This document shows, in pieces, positions 50,501-58,549 of a stretch of 64,000 nt of DNA. The stretch is from positions 1,860,001-1,924,000 of the forward strand of contig NZ_FSRK01000001.1 of the NCBI RefSeq assembly GCF_900141765.1, given 5' to 3'. Under the pieces are notes generated by a model. The model had not been told where the DNA came from. It did not search any database and saw only the letters and a program-made list of their open reading frames with translations. The position numbers and the translations under genes are program-made. Every line of letters begins with the position of its first letter. Within the stretch, counting starts at the first letter, position 1. The stretch is from Epilithonimonas zeae (GTDB lineage Bacteria; Bacteroidota; Bacteroidia; Flavobacteriales; Weeksellaceae).

Positions 50501-52562
50501 TACCTGAAGCTGTGAGATGAAGATTCGCATTCGGATCTTTTGAAACTAAGTTGATATTGTAAGCGCCACGGTTAATTTTTCCAACCAAATTCATATTTTG
50601 GTAGCGGTAACCTTTATAAACCGCAGATTGAACATTGCCTTTCAAATCCGCATTTGCATTTTTGAAATCAAAACTTTCACCTTTGGCAGCAACCTGAGCT
50701 GTGATTGGGCCTAAATCTTTATTCTGAATAATTTTTCCAATTTGCAAATTCTGAAGATTGGCTTTTACATCATACAATTCACGATTTTTTCTGCGCATAT
50801 CGACATTCGCAATAATTCCGGCATTTCCCAAAGTCGAATATAAAGTCAGATTCGTATTCACAACTTTCGTCGTGCCTTTTGCAAAACCTTTGATGCTGAA
50901 ATGTGAAGGCAAAGAAATGTTGGACGGAATAGTTCCTTTCGGTACCAGATTGAAAACTGTTTTTCCGGATGAAGCCAGTTCGCCAATTTTCAAATCGTAA
51001 TACAAATTATCAGGATTCATCGCATTTTTGATTCTGCCGGAAGCCGCAACTCGCAATTGATCTAAACCGGAAACTTTCAAATCGTTAATCAATAAATCAT
51101 TAACAAGACCTTTCACATTAGCATTGACATTGAGAACTGCATTGGGATATTTGTTAAACGGTGCTGTATTTCTAAGCGTCGGAACGAGATTCAGAATATC
51201 AGAAAATCCGATTTTGGAATTTTCTATATTGGCTGAAATTTTCACAGCGCCAGGATTAGCTGATAATTGCTCAATGGAATTATAATTAACAACAACTTCG
51301 TCTCTCAAAATAGTTTTTGATGTTTGCAGATAAAGATTTTTCAGATAAACTTCTTTCTCGGCATACACAAAATCTGTATTGAATTTCTGAACATCCAAAC
51401 CTCTCGCTTCCTGAATTTCTGCAGATTTTACAGTTCCTGCAAAACCATTGTTTTCCATTTTGAAATCACGGATATCAAGATTGAATTTTCCAAAATTAAG
51501 ATGATTGAAATCCATCCCGCTTTTGGTTGGTGCAACAGCTGTGTTATTATAAGCGACTTTTACATCATCCAGAATCAGTTTTCCAAGAAGGACTTTCATT
51601 GCTTTTTCCTTGTCAGAACCTTTTGAAACTTCAGGTTTTTCTTCTTTTTGAGAATTTGCATTAGAAGCTGGAAGAAATAAATTGGCATTGATATTGGCAC
51701 CTGTCAGATAAACATTCCCAACGTCATAATTATTATTGTCAAGATCGATACTGTTCACTTTGGTACTTAATTCTTTGAAAAGAACCTTTGCAAATGTCTT
51801 CGTATTATCATCGCCATAATCGATATTGAAATTAGTCAGTTTTATTCCATTCAGACCTAATTTCATCGGCTTTTTCTGGTTGAGGGAATCAACTTTTTTC
51901 TCCACATTTTTAGAGACTTCTTCTATCAAATCCTGCTTTAGTTTTAATTTTAAACCATCAAGATTGATGTCATTAACAGCGTAGGAATTATTTTGAAGGT
52001 CAAATGTTTTAACTCTTGTATCAAAAGATTTGAAGTAAAGATTGATATCATTTTTGGATTGCTGATCATTGAATGATAATCCAATATCTTTCAATTTAAT
52101 TTTATCCAAAGAAATAATGAAAGGCTTAGATGGACTTTCTTCCTTTTCCGAAGTTGCAAAAGCATCAATAATATAATCGAAATTGAATTTTCCTTGTGGA
52201 TTACGGACAACATTCGCACGAACGCCTTCCAAATCAATTGACGTAAGATCAGCTTTAGACTTAATCAACTGCCACATATCGAGTCCTACATCTAGCTTCT
52301 TTGCTGATAAAAGCGTATCCACATCCTGGCCTTGCAAATACAGATTTTCCATGACCAAACTGTTTGGAAAGCCTATGTAAACTTTTTCAAGGGAGACTTT
52401 AGTTTTGATTTTTCCTTCCAGATAAACGATTAATCTATCCTTTATCATATTCTGAAAAAATGGAAGCCTGAGACTAAAAATAAGTACAATAAAAAAAACC
52501 AATATGGAAATAATGGTTACAAGAATGCGTTTAAGAATTTTTCTTTTGTTGAGTTTTTTCAA
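47535..52562 (-). CDS. tamB: TamB, translocation and assembly module subunit
   Basis: 1675 residues, long but normal for TamB. One N-terminal transmembrane helix (about 11-33) anchors it in the inner membrane. The rest is a very long, repetitive beta-rich body of AsmA/DUF490-like repeats (many INGNI/LxGxxxL segments). It ends with the C-terminal TamB domain from about residue 1240 on, including VTLVGVYEVEKGSYDMTVSLLKRKFEIQKGSTITWTGEPTAATLNITAVYKT, which interacts with the TamA-type partner. It forms a hydrophobic groove across the periplasm, moving phospholipid or nascent outer-membrane proteins. It is followed directly by tamL. Confidence 0.95.
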   Translation of the reverse strand: MKKLNKRKILKRILVTIISILVFFIVLIFSLRLPFFQNMIKDRLIVYLEGKIKTKVSLEKVYIGFPNSLVMENLYLQGQDVDTLLSAKKLDVGLDMWQLIKSKADLTSIDLEGVRANVVRNPQGKFNFDYIIDAFATSEKEESPSKPFIISLDKIKLKDIGLSFNDQQSKNDINLYFKSFDTRVKTFDLQNNSYAVNDINLDGLKLKLKQDLIEEVSKNVEKKVDSLNQKKPMKLGLNGIKLTNFNIDYGDDNTKTFAKVLFKELSTKVNSIDLDNNNYDVGNVYLTGANINANLFLPASNANSQKEEKPEVSKGSDKEKAMKVLLGKLILDDVKVAYNNTAVAPTKSGMDFNHLNFGKFNLDIRDFKMENNGFAGTVKSAEIQEARGLDVQKFNTDFVYAEKEVYLKNLYLQTSKTILRDEVVVNYNSIEQLSANPGAVKISANIENSKIGFSDILNLVPTLRNTAPFNKYPNAVLNVNANVKGLVNDLLINDLKVSGLDQLRVAASGRIKNAMNPDNLYYDLKIGELASSGKTVFNLVPKGTIPSNISLPSHFSIKGFAKGTTKVVNTNLTLYSTLGNAGIIANVDMRRKNRELYDVKANLQNLQIGKIIQNKDLGPITAQVAAKGESFDFKNANADLKGNVQSAVYKGYRYQNMNLVGKINRGAYNINLVSKDPNANLHLTASGIYDDKNPTVKINGNINKLDLNKLGFYSSPMIIAGGIDGDFKSLDPDNLNGYLNLQDFAISDTKEIYPIQEIKLNAISTADSTKIQFNSQIADFELNGKYKLTQIFGALSQTINQYYQFQKPDKISKIDAGQYFTLNATIKNDDLIRKFVPDLKSFETINITGNYNADSQVIELDAKIPQVVYGANTLENTNLKVTNQNQALQYNLDVAALKSESFAVNKVNINGDVADNIINYNITTKDEKDATQFLIAGNAKSLNDITEISLNPNGLKLNYMDWTVAEDNKIQIGSQGIFADNFRLSNAGSEILLQSESNSQNSPLNVSLKDFKIETITEIIKKDSLLAKGTINGTAQLKNLTKKMTFTSDIDVTDLFVFGSPVGNLDIKVDNQTADILNANIALSGNDNDVKITGNYNTSASSFDMNLAMNQLQMKTLQGFTMNAITNTEGYLSGDLKITGIATEPRILGDIKMNNVGLMIAQTGSDFRKIDDKISFTNRGIEFDDFKINDKDGNSLKIDGQVLTQTYRDFAFNLDVNARDFKVVNSEKSNDAMMYGILSIDAALKVRGNLDLPKVDGRLAVSDDTDFTFVLPQSSPALQDRDGIVEFIDRDQIALNKTIVADSLKTENKIKGMDVSVNIEVSKEAKMSVVIDKANGDFVNIQGDAELTGGIDPSGKVTLVGVYEVEKGSYDMTVSLLKRKFEIQKGSTITWTGEPTAATLNITAVYKTETAPLDLVQQQISGESAANLNQYKQRMEFNTLLKMNGELLKPVISFDITTAEKNNSISSNVKDVVDQKLTQLRTDENEMNKQVFALLLLNRFIGENPFENSAGLSTEAMARQSVSKILSQQLNNLASDLVKGVDLNLDLESSEDYSTGNKNTRTDLNVDISKKLLNDRLKVSVGSNFGLEGDARQNENTTNIAGDVTVDYSLSKDGRYMLRAYRKNEYQVALQGQIVETGLGFIITLDYDKFREIFQSAKKEKRRREKNNNQAVEFK

Positions 52563-52759
52563 ACCTTAATAGTTTTATAGATACAAGATAGCAAATACTG
52601 TACTATTATTAAGTTCACATCAAAAACCCTTACTAAAACCAGTTAACAAATAATAGCTTAAATGCTGATAATCAATACAAATGGGATTTTAAATTAATAT
52701 TAAATTCAAGCAAAAAAATATTGATTAGATAATCATAAATGATTTTCATAAATAATATC

Positions 52760-53575
52760 TTAATCCAATTGCTGTGTTATGACAGTGCTTCTTTTTCTTA
52801 CGGTATGTGCGGAAAAGTAACCCAACGCACCATTGCTTATGTTACTTGGCGGATTCGCTGGTGTAACGCCACCATTGGCTCCACCGTTTGAAAGCTGTAA
52901 AAGCGCAGAGTAAAAAGTATAAACGTTTTGGTCGATACACTGCATTTCTACATTAATCGTATCGCCTACTTTAACTTTCACACTTCCGTCTTCATCATCG
53001 TTAGGTAATATCAAAGGTCTTTGATTAGGCAAACCATTATTAACATTATCAGAAAACTCCTGAAAATTACTCTTTGAACGATTGTTGACATTATAAATAA
53101 AAAGATAACGGTCTCCTAAAGCTTCAGGATCAGTAAAAAGCGGTAAAAGTGTATAACTTGTTTCTCCACCGACGATGAAAGAATCCTGCTCCAGACCGTC
53201 AAAAGTTACAGCTTCAGGCATTGTACTTGTTGAAGTGTATTCTTTTCCTTCCGCCTGAATTTTTAAAGTATATGTTCTACCAGGTTGTCCTACAAAAGTT
53301 GATGTTTGATATCTTCCGTTTCCAATATATTGTAAAGTTTCGGTTTGACCTGTGTTGTCGCTTAAAACAACCTGTGCATTTTCGATTGCAGGATATTGAT
53401 TAGCCTGAGTAAAAGCAACCGACTTTGTAATATTCACGTAATATGGACCTGCTTGATCAGTTACATTTCCTTCAATCACAATTTGTCCACTTTGGTCTTC
53501 TAAATCTAAATCTATCTCTTTTTCACAAGAATTTAATAAAAATAAAGAAAATATGATTATTAATAAATTTTTCAT
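52760..53575 (-). CDS. DUF4249 lipoprotein
   Basis: 271 residues. A lipobox (LFLLNSC, Cys17) is followed by EKEIDLDLEDQSGQIVIEGNVTDQAGPYYVNITKSVAF, typical of the DUF4249 family. That family consists of surface lipoproteins in Bacteroidota that occur with a TonB-dependent receptor. Further strands (NAQVVLSDNTGQTETLQY; RTYTLKIQAEGKEYTSTSTMPEAV) form an Ig-like start. It begins two bases after the receptor stop at 53578, so the two genes are one operon. Ligand is unknown; the receptor pair suggests a protein or small-molecule uptake role. Confidence 0.88.
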   Translation of the reverse strand: MKNLLIIIFSLFLLNSCEKEIDLDLEDQSGQIVIEGNVTDQAGPYYVNITKSVAFTQANQYPAIENAQVVLSDNTGQTETLQYIGNGRYQTSTFVGQPGRTYTLKIQAEGKEYTSTSTMPEAVTFDGLEQDSFIVGGETSYTLLPLFTDPEALGDRYLFIYNVNNRSKSNFQEFSDNVNNGLPNQRPLILPNDDEDGSVKVKVGDTINVEMQCIDQNVYTFYSALLQLSNGGANGGVTPANPPSNISNGALGYFSAHTVRKRSTVITQQLD

Positions 53576-53577
53576 AA

Positions 53578-55911
53578 TTAGAATTTAAAATTATAAGTAA
53601 TGTTCGGAACCCATTTGAAAAGTGAAGTCTGCATTGCTCTTGTTGTTCCCGGATTGTTCGGATTATCTTCAAAAGTAATCGTGTATGCATTTTCTCTTCC
53701 ATAAACATTATAAATCCCGAATGACCAGGAATCTTTCCAGCGTTTAGTAGAAACAGGTTCATAGGTTGCGCTCAGATCCATTCTGTGATAAGCCGGCATT
53801 CTGTCTGCATTTCTGTTGCTGTACTGGAAAACTGTTTGTCCGTTCAATTCATATTTTCCGGTCGGGAAAGTTACCGCATTTCCAGTGCTGTAAAGGAATA
53901 ATCCTGAAAAAGACCATTTCGGGTTCAGTTGATAAGTTGCGACAACAGAAAGGTCGTGTGTTTTATCCTGTCTTGCATCATACCATTGATTATCATTAAT
54001 TCCGTCGATTTTTCTTTCAGTTTTAGATAAAGTATAAGAAACCCAACCCGTCAGTTTTCCGCTTTTCTTTTTGGCGATTAATTCTAAACCGTAGGCTCTT
54101 CCTTTTCCGAATAACAGCTCGCTTTCAACATCTGCAGCGGTGTCAAAAGAGATTTGTGCCCCATTTTTATAATCGATCTGATTCTGCATTGATTTGTAAT
54201 AAATCTCAGCATTCAATTCATAATTATTGTTGTTGAAATTTCGGCTGTAACCTGCACTGACTTGGTCAGCAATTTCTGGCTTTACGGTATAGCTGCTTCC
54301 AATCCATTGGTCGGTCGGGTTTCCGCTTCCACTGTTGCTTAATAAGTGTAAATTCTGAGTGTTTCTGGAATAGCCTCCTTTCACGCTGCTTACTTCATTA
54401 ATTCTGTAATTTGCTGTAATTCTCGGTTCAAGATTCACATAGGTTTTCCCGAATTTTCCTTTTTCTAAAAATTCAGAGTCGGTTAAAACTCCATTTTGGT
54501 AGGTATTAAAAGTATCGCCACCCAAAACACTGAACATTGAAAGTCTTGCTCCGTAGTTAATGGTTAACTTTTCTGTTGCTTTATAATCATCATTAATGTA
54601 AACGGCGTTCTCCCAGGAATATCTCGGATTTCTCGGAAAACTGCTCACACTTGTTCCCGATGCGCTACTTGGAGTGATCGTATGATAAATTGACTGAAAA
54701 CCGAATTTAACGGAATGTTTATTTCCCGCAAACCAGGAGAAATCCTGTTTCAAATTCCAGTCTTCAATTTCAGAATCAAGCCCGAAAGTATTGTTGTTAC
54801 TGCTTAACGCAACATTATAATTGTAGTTGCTGTAAATGAATGACGTGTTGGAGAATAATTTGCTGTTGATAATGCTGTTCCAACGCAAAGTTGCTGTCGT
54901 ATTTCCCCAATCGGTTGAAAATGTATCACCCAAACCTAAAACATCTCTTCCAAAATATCCGGATAAATACAAACGGTTATTATCATTGATCTGATAATTG
55001 GCTTTTAAGTTTAAATCATAAAAATATAATTTACTGTCCTTAAAATCATCCGTTGCTTTTAAAAATACATCCGCATATGTTCGTCTTCCAGAAACAATAA
55101 ATGAAGATTTTTCTTTCTGAATCGGTCCTTCAACGCTTAATCTGCTGCTGATTAATCCGATTCCGCCGTTGACGTTGTAATCTTTATTGTTTCCGTCTTT
55201 CATTTTCACATCTAAAACTGATGAAAGTCGACCGCCATATTGCGCAGGACTATTCCCTTTAATGATACTCACATCCTTCAGTGCATCACTGTTGAAGGTA
55301 CTGAAGAATCCAAGTAAATGCGATGCATTATAAACTGCTGCTTCATCCAGTAAAATCAAATTCTGATCGGTCGCACCACCTCTTACAGAAAAACCGCTGC
55401 TTCCCTCACCGTTGCTTTTAATTCCGGGTAAAAGCTGAATGGTTTTCATCACATCTTTTTCACCAAACAGAACGGGAAGTTTATCAATCTGCTTAATGCT
55501 CAGAGTCTCGGTTCCCATTTGTGCAGATGAAAGATTTTTGTCTTTTTTCACGGCGGAAATTACAACTTCATCAATTTCTTTTACCCTTTCACCGTTTTCC
55601 TGACTAAGCTGAAGATTCAGCTTAACATCATCTTCAACATTCACGATTTGCTGAAAATCTTTGAATCCGGGATTTGAAACAACCAAAGTATATGAACCTT
55701 TGGGAAGTGAAAGCGAGTAAAATCCGTATTCGTTGGCAATAACTGAAATGGTAGGATCTTCTGCAACCTTTACGGAAACGCCGATGAGCAATTCACCATT
55801 TTTCTGATCTTTAACTGTACCACTTACCGAATATTTCTGCTGTGCAAAAACAATGGAACTAAAACAAATTGCCGCTACGGAGCTAGCAATTTTCAGGGAG
55901 GATGTCTGCAT
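53578..55911 (-). CDS. TonB-dependent receptor with carboxypeptidase-like N-terminal domain
   Basis: 777 residues. The signal peptide (to about residue 24) is followed by a CarboxypepD_reg-like domain (YSVSGTVKDQKNGELLIGVSVKVA; NPGFKDFQQIVNVEDDVKLNLQLSQ). A plug domain comes next (QIDKLPVLFGEKDVMKTIQLLPGI, GGATDQNLILLDEAAVYN, LKDVSIIKGNSPAQYGGRLSSVLDVKMKDG), then a long outer-membrane barrel ending ITYNFKF. The final aromatic residues are a barrel signature. The predicted promoter box is four bases before the ATG, implying a leaderless mRNA. With the DUF4249 lipoprotein it forms a receptor/lipoprotein pair of unknown substrate, comparable in layout to SusC/SusD but not homologous in the lipoprotein. 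Confidence 0.93.
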   Translation of the reverse strand: MQTSSLKIASSVAAICFSSIVFAQQKYSVSGTVKDQKNGELLIGVSVKVAEDPTISVIANEYGFYSLSLPKGSYTLVVSNPGFKDFQQIVNVEDDVKLNLQLSQENGERVKEIDEVVISAVKKDKNLSSAQMGTETLSIKQIDKLPVLFGEKDVMKTIQLLPGIKSNGEGSSGFSVRGGATDQNLILLDEAAVYNASHLLGFFSTFNSDALKDVSIIKGNSPAQYGGRLSSVLDVKMKDGNNKDYNVNGGIGLISSRLSVEGPIQKEKSSFIVSGRRTYADVFLKATDDFKDSKLYFYDLNLKANYQINDNNRLYLSGYFGRDVLGLGDTFSTDWGNTTATLRWNSIINSKLFSNTSFIYSNYNYNVALSSNNNTFGLDSEIEDWNLKQDFSWFAGNKHSVKFGFQSIYHTITPSSASGTSVSSFPRNPRYSWENAVYINDDYKATEKLTINYGARLSMFSVLGGDTFNTYQNGVLTDSEFLEKGKFGKTYVNLEPRITANYRINEVSSVKGGYSRNTQNLHLLSNSGSGNPTDQWIGSSYTVKPEIADQVSAGYSRNFNNNNYELNAEIYYKSMQNQIDYKNGAQISFDTAADVESELLFGKGRAYGLELIAKKKSGKLTGWVSYTLSKTERKIDGINDNQWYDARQDKTHDLSVVATYQLNPKWSFSGLFLYSTGNAVTFPTGKYELNGQTVFQYSNRNADRMPAYHRMDLSATYEPVSTKRWKDSWSFGIYNVYGRENAYTITFEDNPNNPGTTRAMQTSLFKWVPNITYNFKF

Positions 55912-55915
55912 TGAA

Positions 55916-55923
55916 CAAATTTA
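55916..55923 (-). promoter_or_regulatory. -7 box four bases before the TonB receptor start
   Basis: TAAATTTG on the minus strand is a perfect TAnnTTTG match. The box ends four bases before the ATG at 55911, the same spacing as at idi, so the mRNA should be leaderless. Confidence 0.5.
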
Positions 55924-56241
55924 CTTTATTTAAACGTTTAATTTGCTTCTTGATTATATTAATCAATTAAAAAACAGCATCAATAAAATTATCCAATATA
56001 TTTTAATGTTAAAATTATAGTTAATTAAATTCTAAATATATCAATTTTAATCGTTTCAATAATTAAGACTTTATGCTATGCAATATTTGAGATAGATAAT
56101 TCATTCGTAACTTGATTTAAAAGAATTACAGAATCAACAAAAGTGCTTGTGCAGATGTGCGTGTAAACTTTAATTAGTCGTAAAAGTATTTTCAGAAGTG
56201 CTTTTTTCTTCATTAGTTATTAATCAATATGATACTTGGGA

Positions 56242-56340
56242 ATGTCTAATTTAATTGAGGTTTTCGAAATGTTGTTTCCTGAAATTGTAGAGTCAAAATC
56301 AAAGACAGTACAACGTACTTCGTCCGATTATTTACTTTAA
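56242..56340 (+). pseudogene. Possible remnant of an ISAon1-type transposase N-terminus
   Basis: A 32-codon frame begins MSNLIEVFEMLFPEIVE and stops after DYLL. The opening resembles the N-terminal region of ISAon1-family transposases, which start with a LLPE-type helix. The resemblance covers only about 17 residues and no downstream catalytic part or terminal inverted repeat was found. This is a weak call. Confidence 0.3.
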
Positions 56341-56596
56341 TATGATAGTTTAAAGAGGTTTGGAATAATTTTTAAGACTTCATCAATCTTAGCTATTATA
56401 TCTATGTTTCACGAGATAGTTTTTGATTTTGCATAGCCATTCCAATATCTCAACCATACTTCCGAGCAGTACTATTTTTGTTGATTCATTTAAGATAAAA
56501 TAAATCGAACTTAACTTTGAAAATTCTTTTCAATAATAAGCAAAAGTTGATGTTAGATTTTCAGTACAGTACGGATTTTAATATTAACTTAAAAGC

Positions 56597-56626
56597 AAAA
56601 ACACCTTGTTTTCAAGGTGTTTTTTT
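56597..56626. terminator. Bidirectional terminator
   Basis: ACACCTTG (56601-56608) pairs with CAAGGTGT (56613-56620) around TTTT. Flanking A- and T-runs extend the stem and provide T-tails on both strands. It mainly ends the minus-strand T9SS gene that stops at 56663. Confidence 0.85.
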
Positions 56627-56662
56627 CTTAAAAATTTAGATTATAGTGAAATAATATACTTG

Positions 56663-58117
56663 TTATTTAATAACAATCTTTGTTACAAATTCAGTTTTAG
56701 AATCATCGGATAAAACTTTTAAGAAATAAGTTCCAGCTGTAACATTGGTTATAATTTTATTATTTGAAAATTTATCCTTTTTAACAATTCTACCAGTCAT
56801 ATCGGATACTTCAAAAGAGCCGAACTTTACTTTTGTTACAAATATTTCTCCTTTAGATGGATTTGGATATATTTTTGCGAATTCATCTTTTTCAGATACA
56901 GAGAGGGTTTCCTCTGGAAGATTTACCTTATAGAGTTCTGTACCAATAGTATCTGTACTTGAGATTCTAGCGACAACATAAAGTTTGTCATTATATGCAA
57001 CTAAGCTGGAGCCTGATGCTATAGACGCCAACATTTTAGTTCCGCTATCTGTTCCATCTGTTTCCCAAATCTGTTTTACATTACTTGCACTTGTAGCAAA
57101 AAAGTAAAGCTTGTCTTTAACTACCACAAATTTTTCAGGAAAAGAACCTGATGTTCCGGGAATTATATCCTTTAGCATTTTGGTGCCTTGCTCTGTTCCA
57201 TCTGTAACCCAAGGTTCTATTCCACTTGTTAAACCATCAGAAGCAGAAAAATAAACTTTCCCCTTGTACTCTGTAAAATTGTTGGGGTTAGATCCTGCTG
57301 TGCCACTAGAAATATTGATATCCTTCAAAATGACTGTTCCGGCCTCTGTTCCATCTGTAATCCAAGGCTCTCCTCCATTTCCTCCGTTGGCGTTAAAAAG
57401 GGTTTTACCCAAAGCAGGACTGTAAATCAGATACTGCGGGTAAGAAGATGTCGTTGGATTTACATTTTTAACGAGAGCTGTTGATGTACCGTCAAACCCG
57501 TAAAGTTGAGTCAAAAGAGGATTTGCCGCACTTGTCACTTGGGCATTAGCCAAAATTTTATTAGGACCAAGACCAATATTAAGAACATTAAGGTTATCAT
57601 CCGCAATAACTGCCTGACCTGAATTGTTCAGATAAAAAAGTCTTTGTGTGTTGGGCGTTACGTTTGCATTTGTAGCTTTGAAATATAATGTATTACCTAA
57701 ATTTGTAAGATTTGAACTAAATTTTGCTGTAGATGAAACCAGTTGCACACCATTGGTCTCATCATACGACATCAATACTCCGGAAGTAGTGGTTCCATTG
57801 ATAACCATACTTCCGCTGAAATATAATTTATTATTAAATGAATACAATGCATTTGGTGAAGAAGAAGAGTTACCAGGAACGATATCCGAAACCAATTTTG
57901 TTCCCGCCTCAGTCCCATCACTTTCCCATAGTTCAGAACCGATGGACGCACCATCTATTGTAGAGCTCGCAGAAAAATAAAGTTTGCCATTATAAATAGC
58001 AAAGTTGGAAGGTGTTGAATTCTGTACACCTGGAAGAATGTCCTTTACCAAAGTAAATGTGGTTTGCGCAGACATCAATCCGCATAATAAAAAAGCAAAA
58101 AAATTAATTTTTCTCAT
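56663..58117 (-). CDS. T9SS-secreted ELWxxDGT-repeat protein
   Basis: 484 residues. After a signal peptide (to about 18) the body contains at least four ELWxxDGTxxGT repeats: ELWESDGTEAGT, PWITDGTEAGT, PWVTDGTEQGT and IWETDGTDSGT, each followed by a K(L/M)xxDIxPG-type strand. These repeats build a beta-propeller-like structure of unknown ligand, common in secreted Bacteroidota proteins. The C-terminal ~75 residues (FAKIYPNPSKGEIFV, MTGRIVKKDK, AGTYFLKVLSDD, ending KIVIK) are a T9SS type A sorting domain. It is divergent from the AraC-type regulator at 58550, which may control it. Confidence 0.9.
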   Translation of the reverse strand: MRKINFFAFLLCGLMSAQTTFTLVKDILPGVQNSTPSNFAIYNGKLYFSASSTIDGASIGSELWESDGTEAGTKLVSDIVPGNSSSSPNALYSFNNKLYFSGSMVINGTTTSGVLMSYDETNGVQLVSSTAKFSSNLTNLGNTLYFKATNANVTPNTQRLFYLNNSGQAVIADDNLNVLNIGLGPNKILANAQVTSAANPLLTQLYGFDGTSTALVKNVNPTTSSYPQYLIYSPALGKTLFNANGGNGGEPWITDGTEAGTVILKDINISSGTAGSNPNNFTEYKGKVYFSASDGLTSGIEPWVTDGTEQGTKMLKDIIPGTSGSFPEKFVVVKDKLYFFATSASNVKQIWETDGTDSGTKMLASIASGSSLVAYNDKLYVVARISSTDTIGTELYKVNLPEETLSVSEKDEFAKIYPNPSKGEIFVTKVKFGSFEVSDMTGRIVKKDKFSNNKIITNVTAGTYFLKVLSDDSKTEFVTKIVIK

Positions 58118-58549
58118 ATTAGAAATTGTTAGTTAAATTTTATAATTATTCTCAGTCATAAAGCTGTCACTTGTTTAAAAATTCGAACCTTATTTTGTCC
58201 AACTAAAGTATAAAGAGCAGCCCTAAAACAGAAATGTTACACTGTCATAATTATAAAAACTTCCTCAATTTCGATACAAAAAAAATCAAAACAAAACATT
58301 AATAATCAATCATTTAAAAAAAAACATTTACCTCGTAATTATTGTAACAAACTGTAAGCTCAATTTCCTATTAATATTCCAGTTTTGATATGTTTATATT
58401 ATAATTTGATCTATTTTTTTATGAGTTGAATAATAGATCTTCGTTTAACGTAAAATAATTATCATTCTTTTATTTTACAATATCTATACTTAAAAAAACT
58501 ACCGAAAATGAAAATAAAAGCATAATTTTAACCACTAATTTATATTTTG
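58118..58549. other. Intergenic region upstream of the regulator with an inverted repeat
   Basis: This 432-base AT-rich gap separates divergent genes. It contains GATCTATT (58408-58415) and AATAGATC (58432-58439), an eight-bp inverted repeat with 16 bases between. It lies 111 bases before the regulator start and could be an operator or a small hairpin. No clear TAnnTTTG box was found for either gene. Confidence 0.45.

Larger units (their letters stand above)
55912..56662. other. Long intergenic region with a possible IS remnant and a terminator
   Basis: This 751-base AT-rich gap holds the receptor promoter (55916-55923), a possible transposase fragment (56242-56340) and a bidirectional terminator (56597-56626). 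The remainder (about 55924-56241 and 56341-56596) shows scattered short translatable pieces but no gene I recognise. It may be decayed sequence. Confidence 0.5.
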
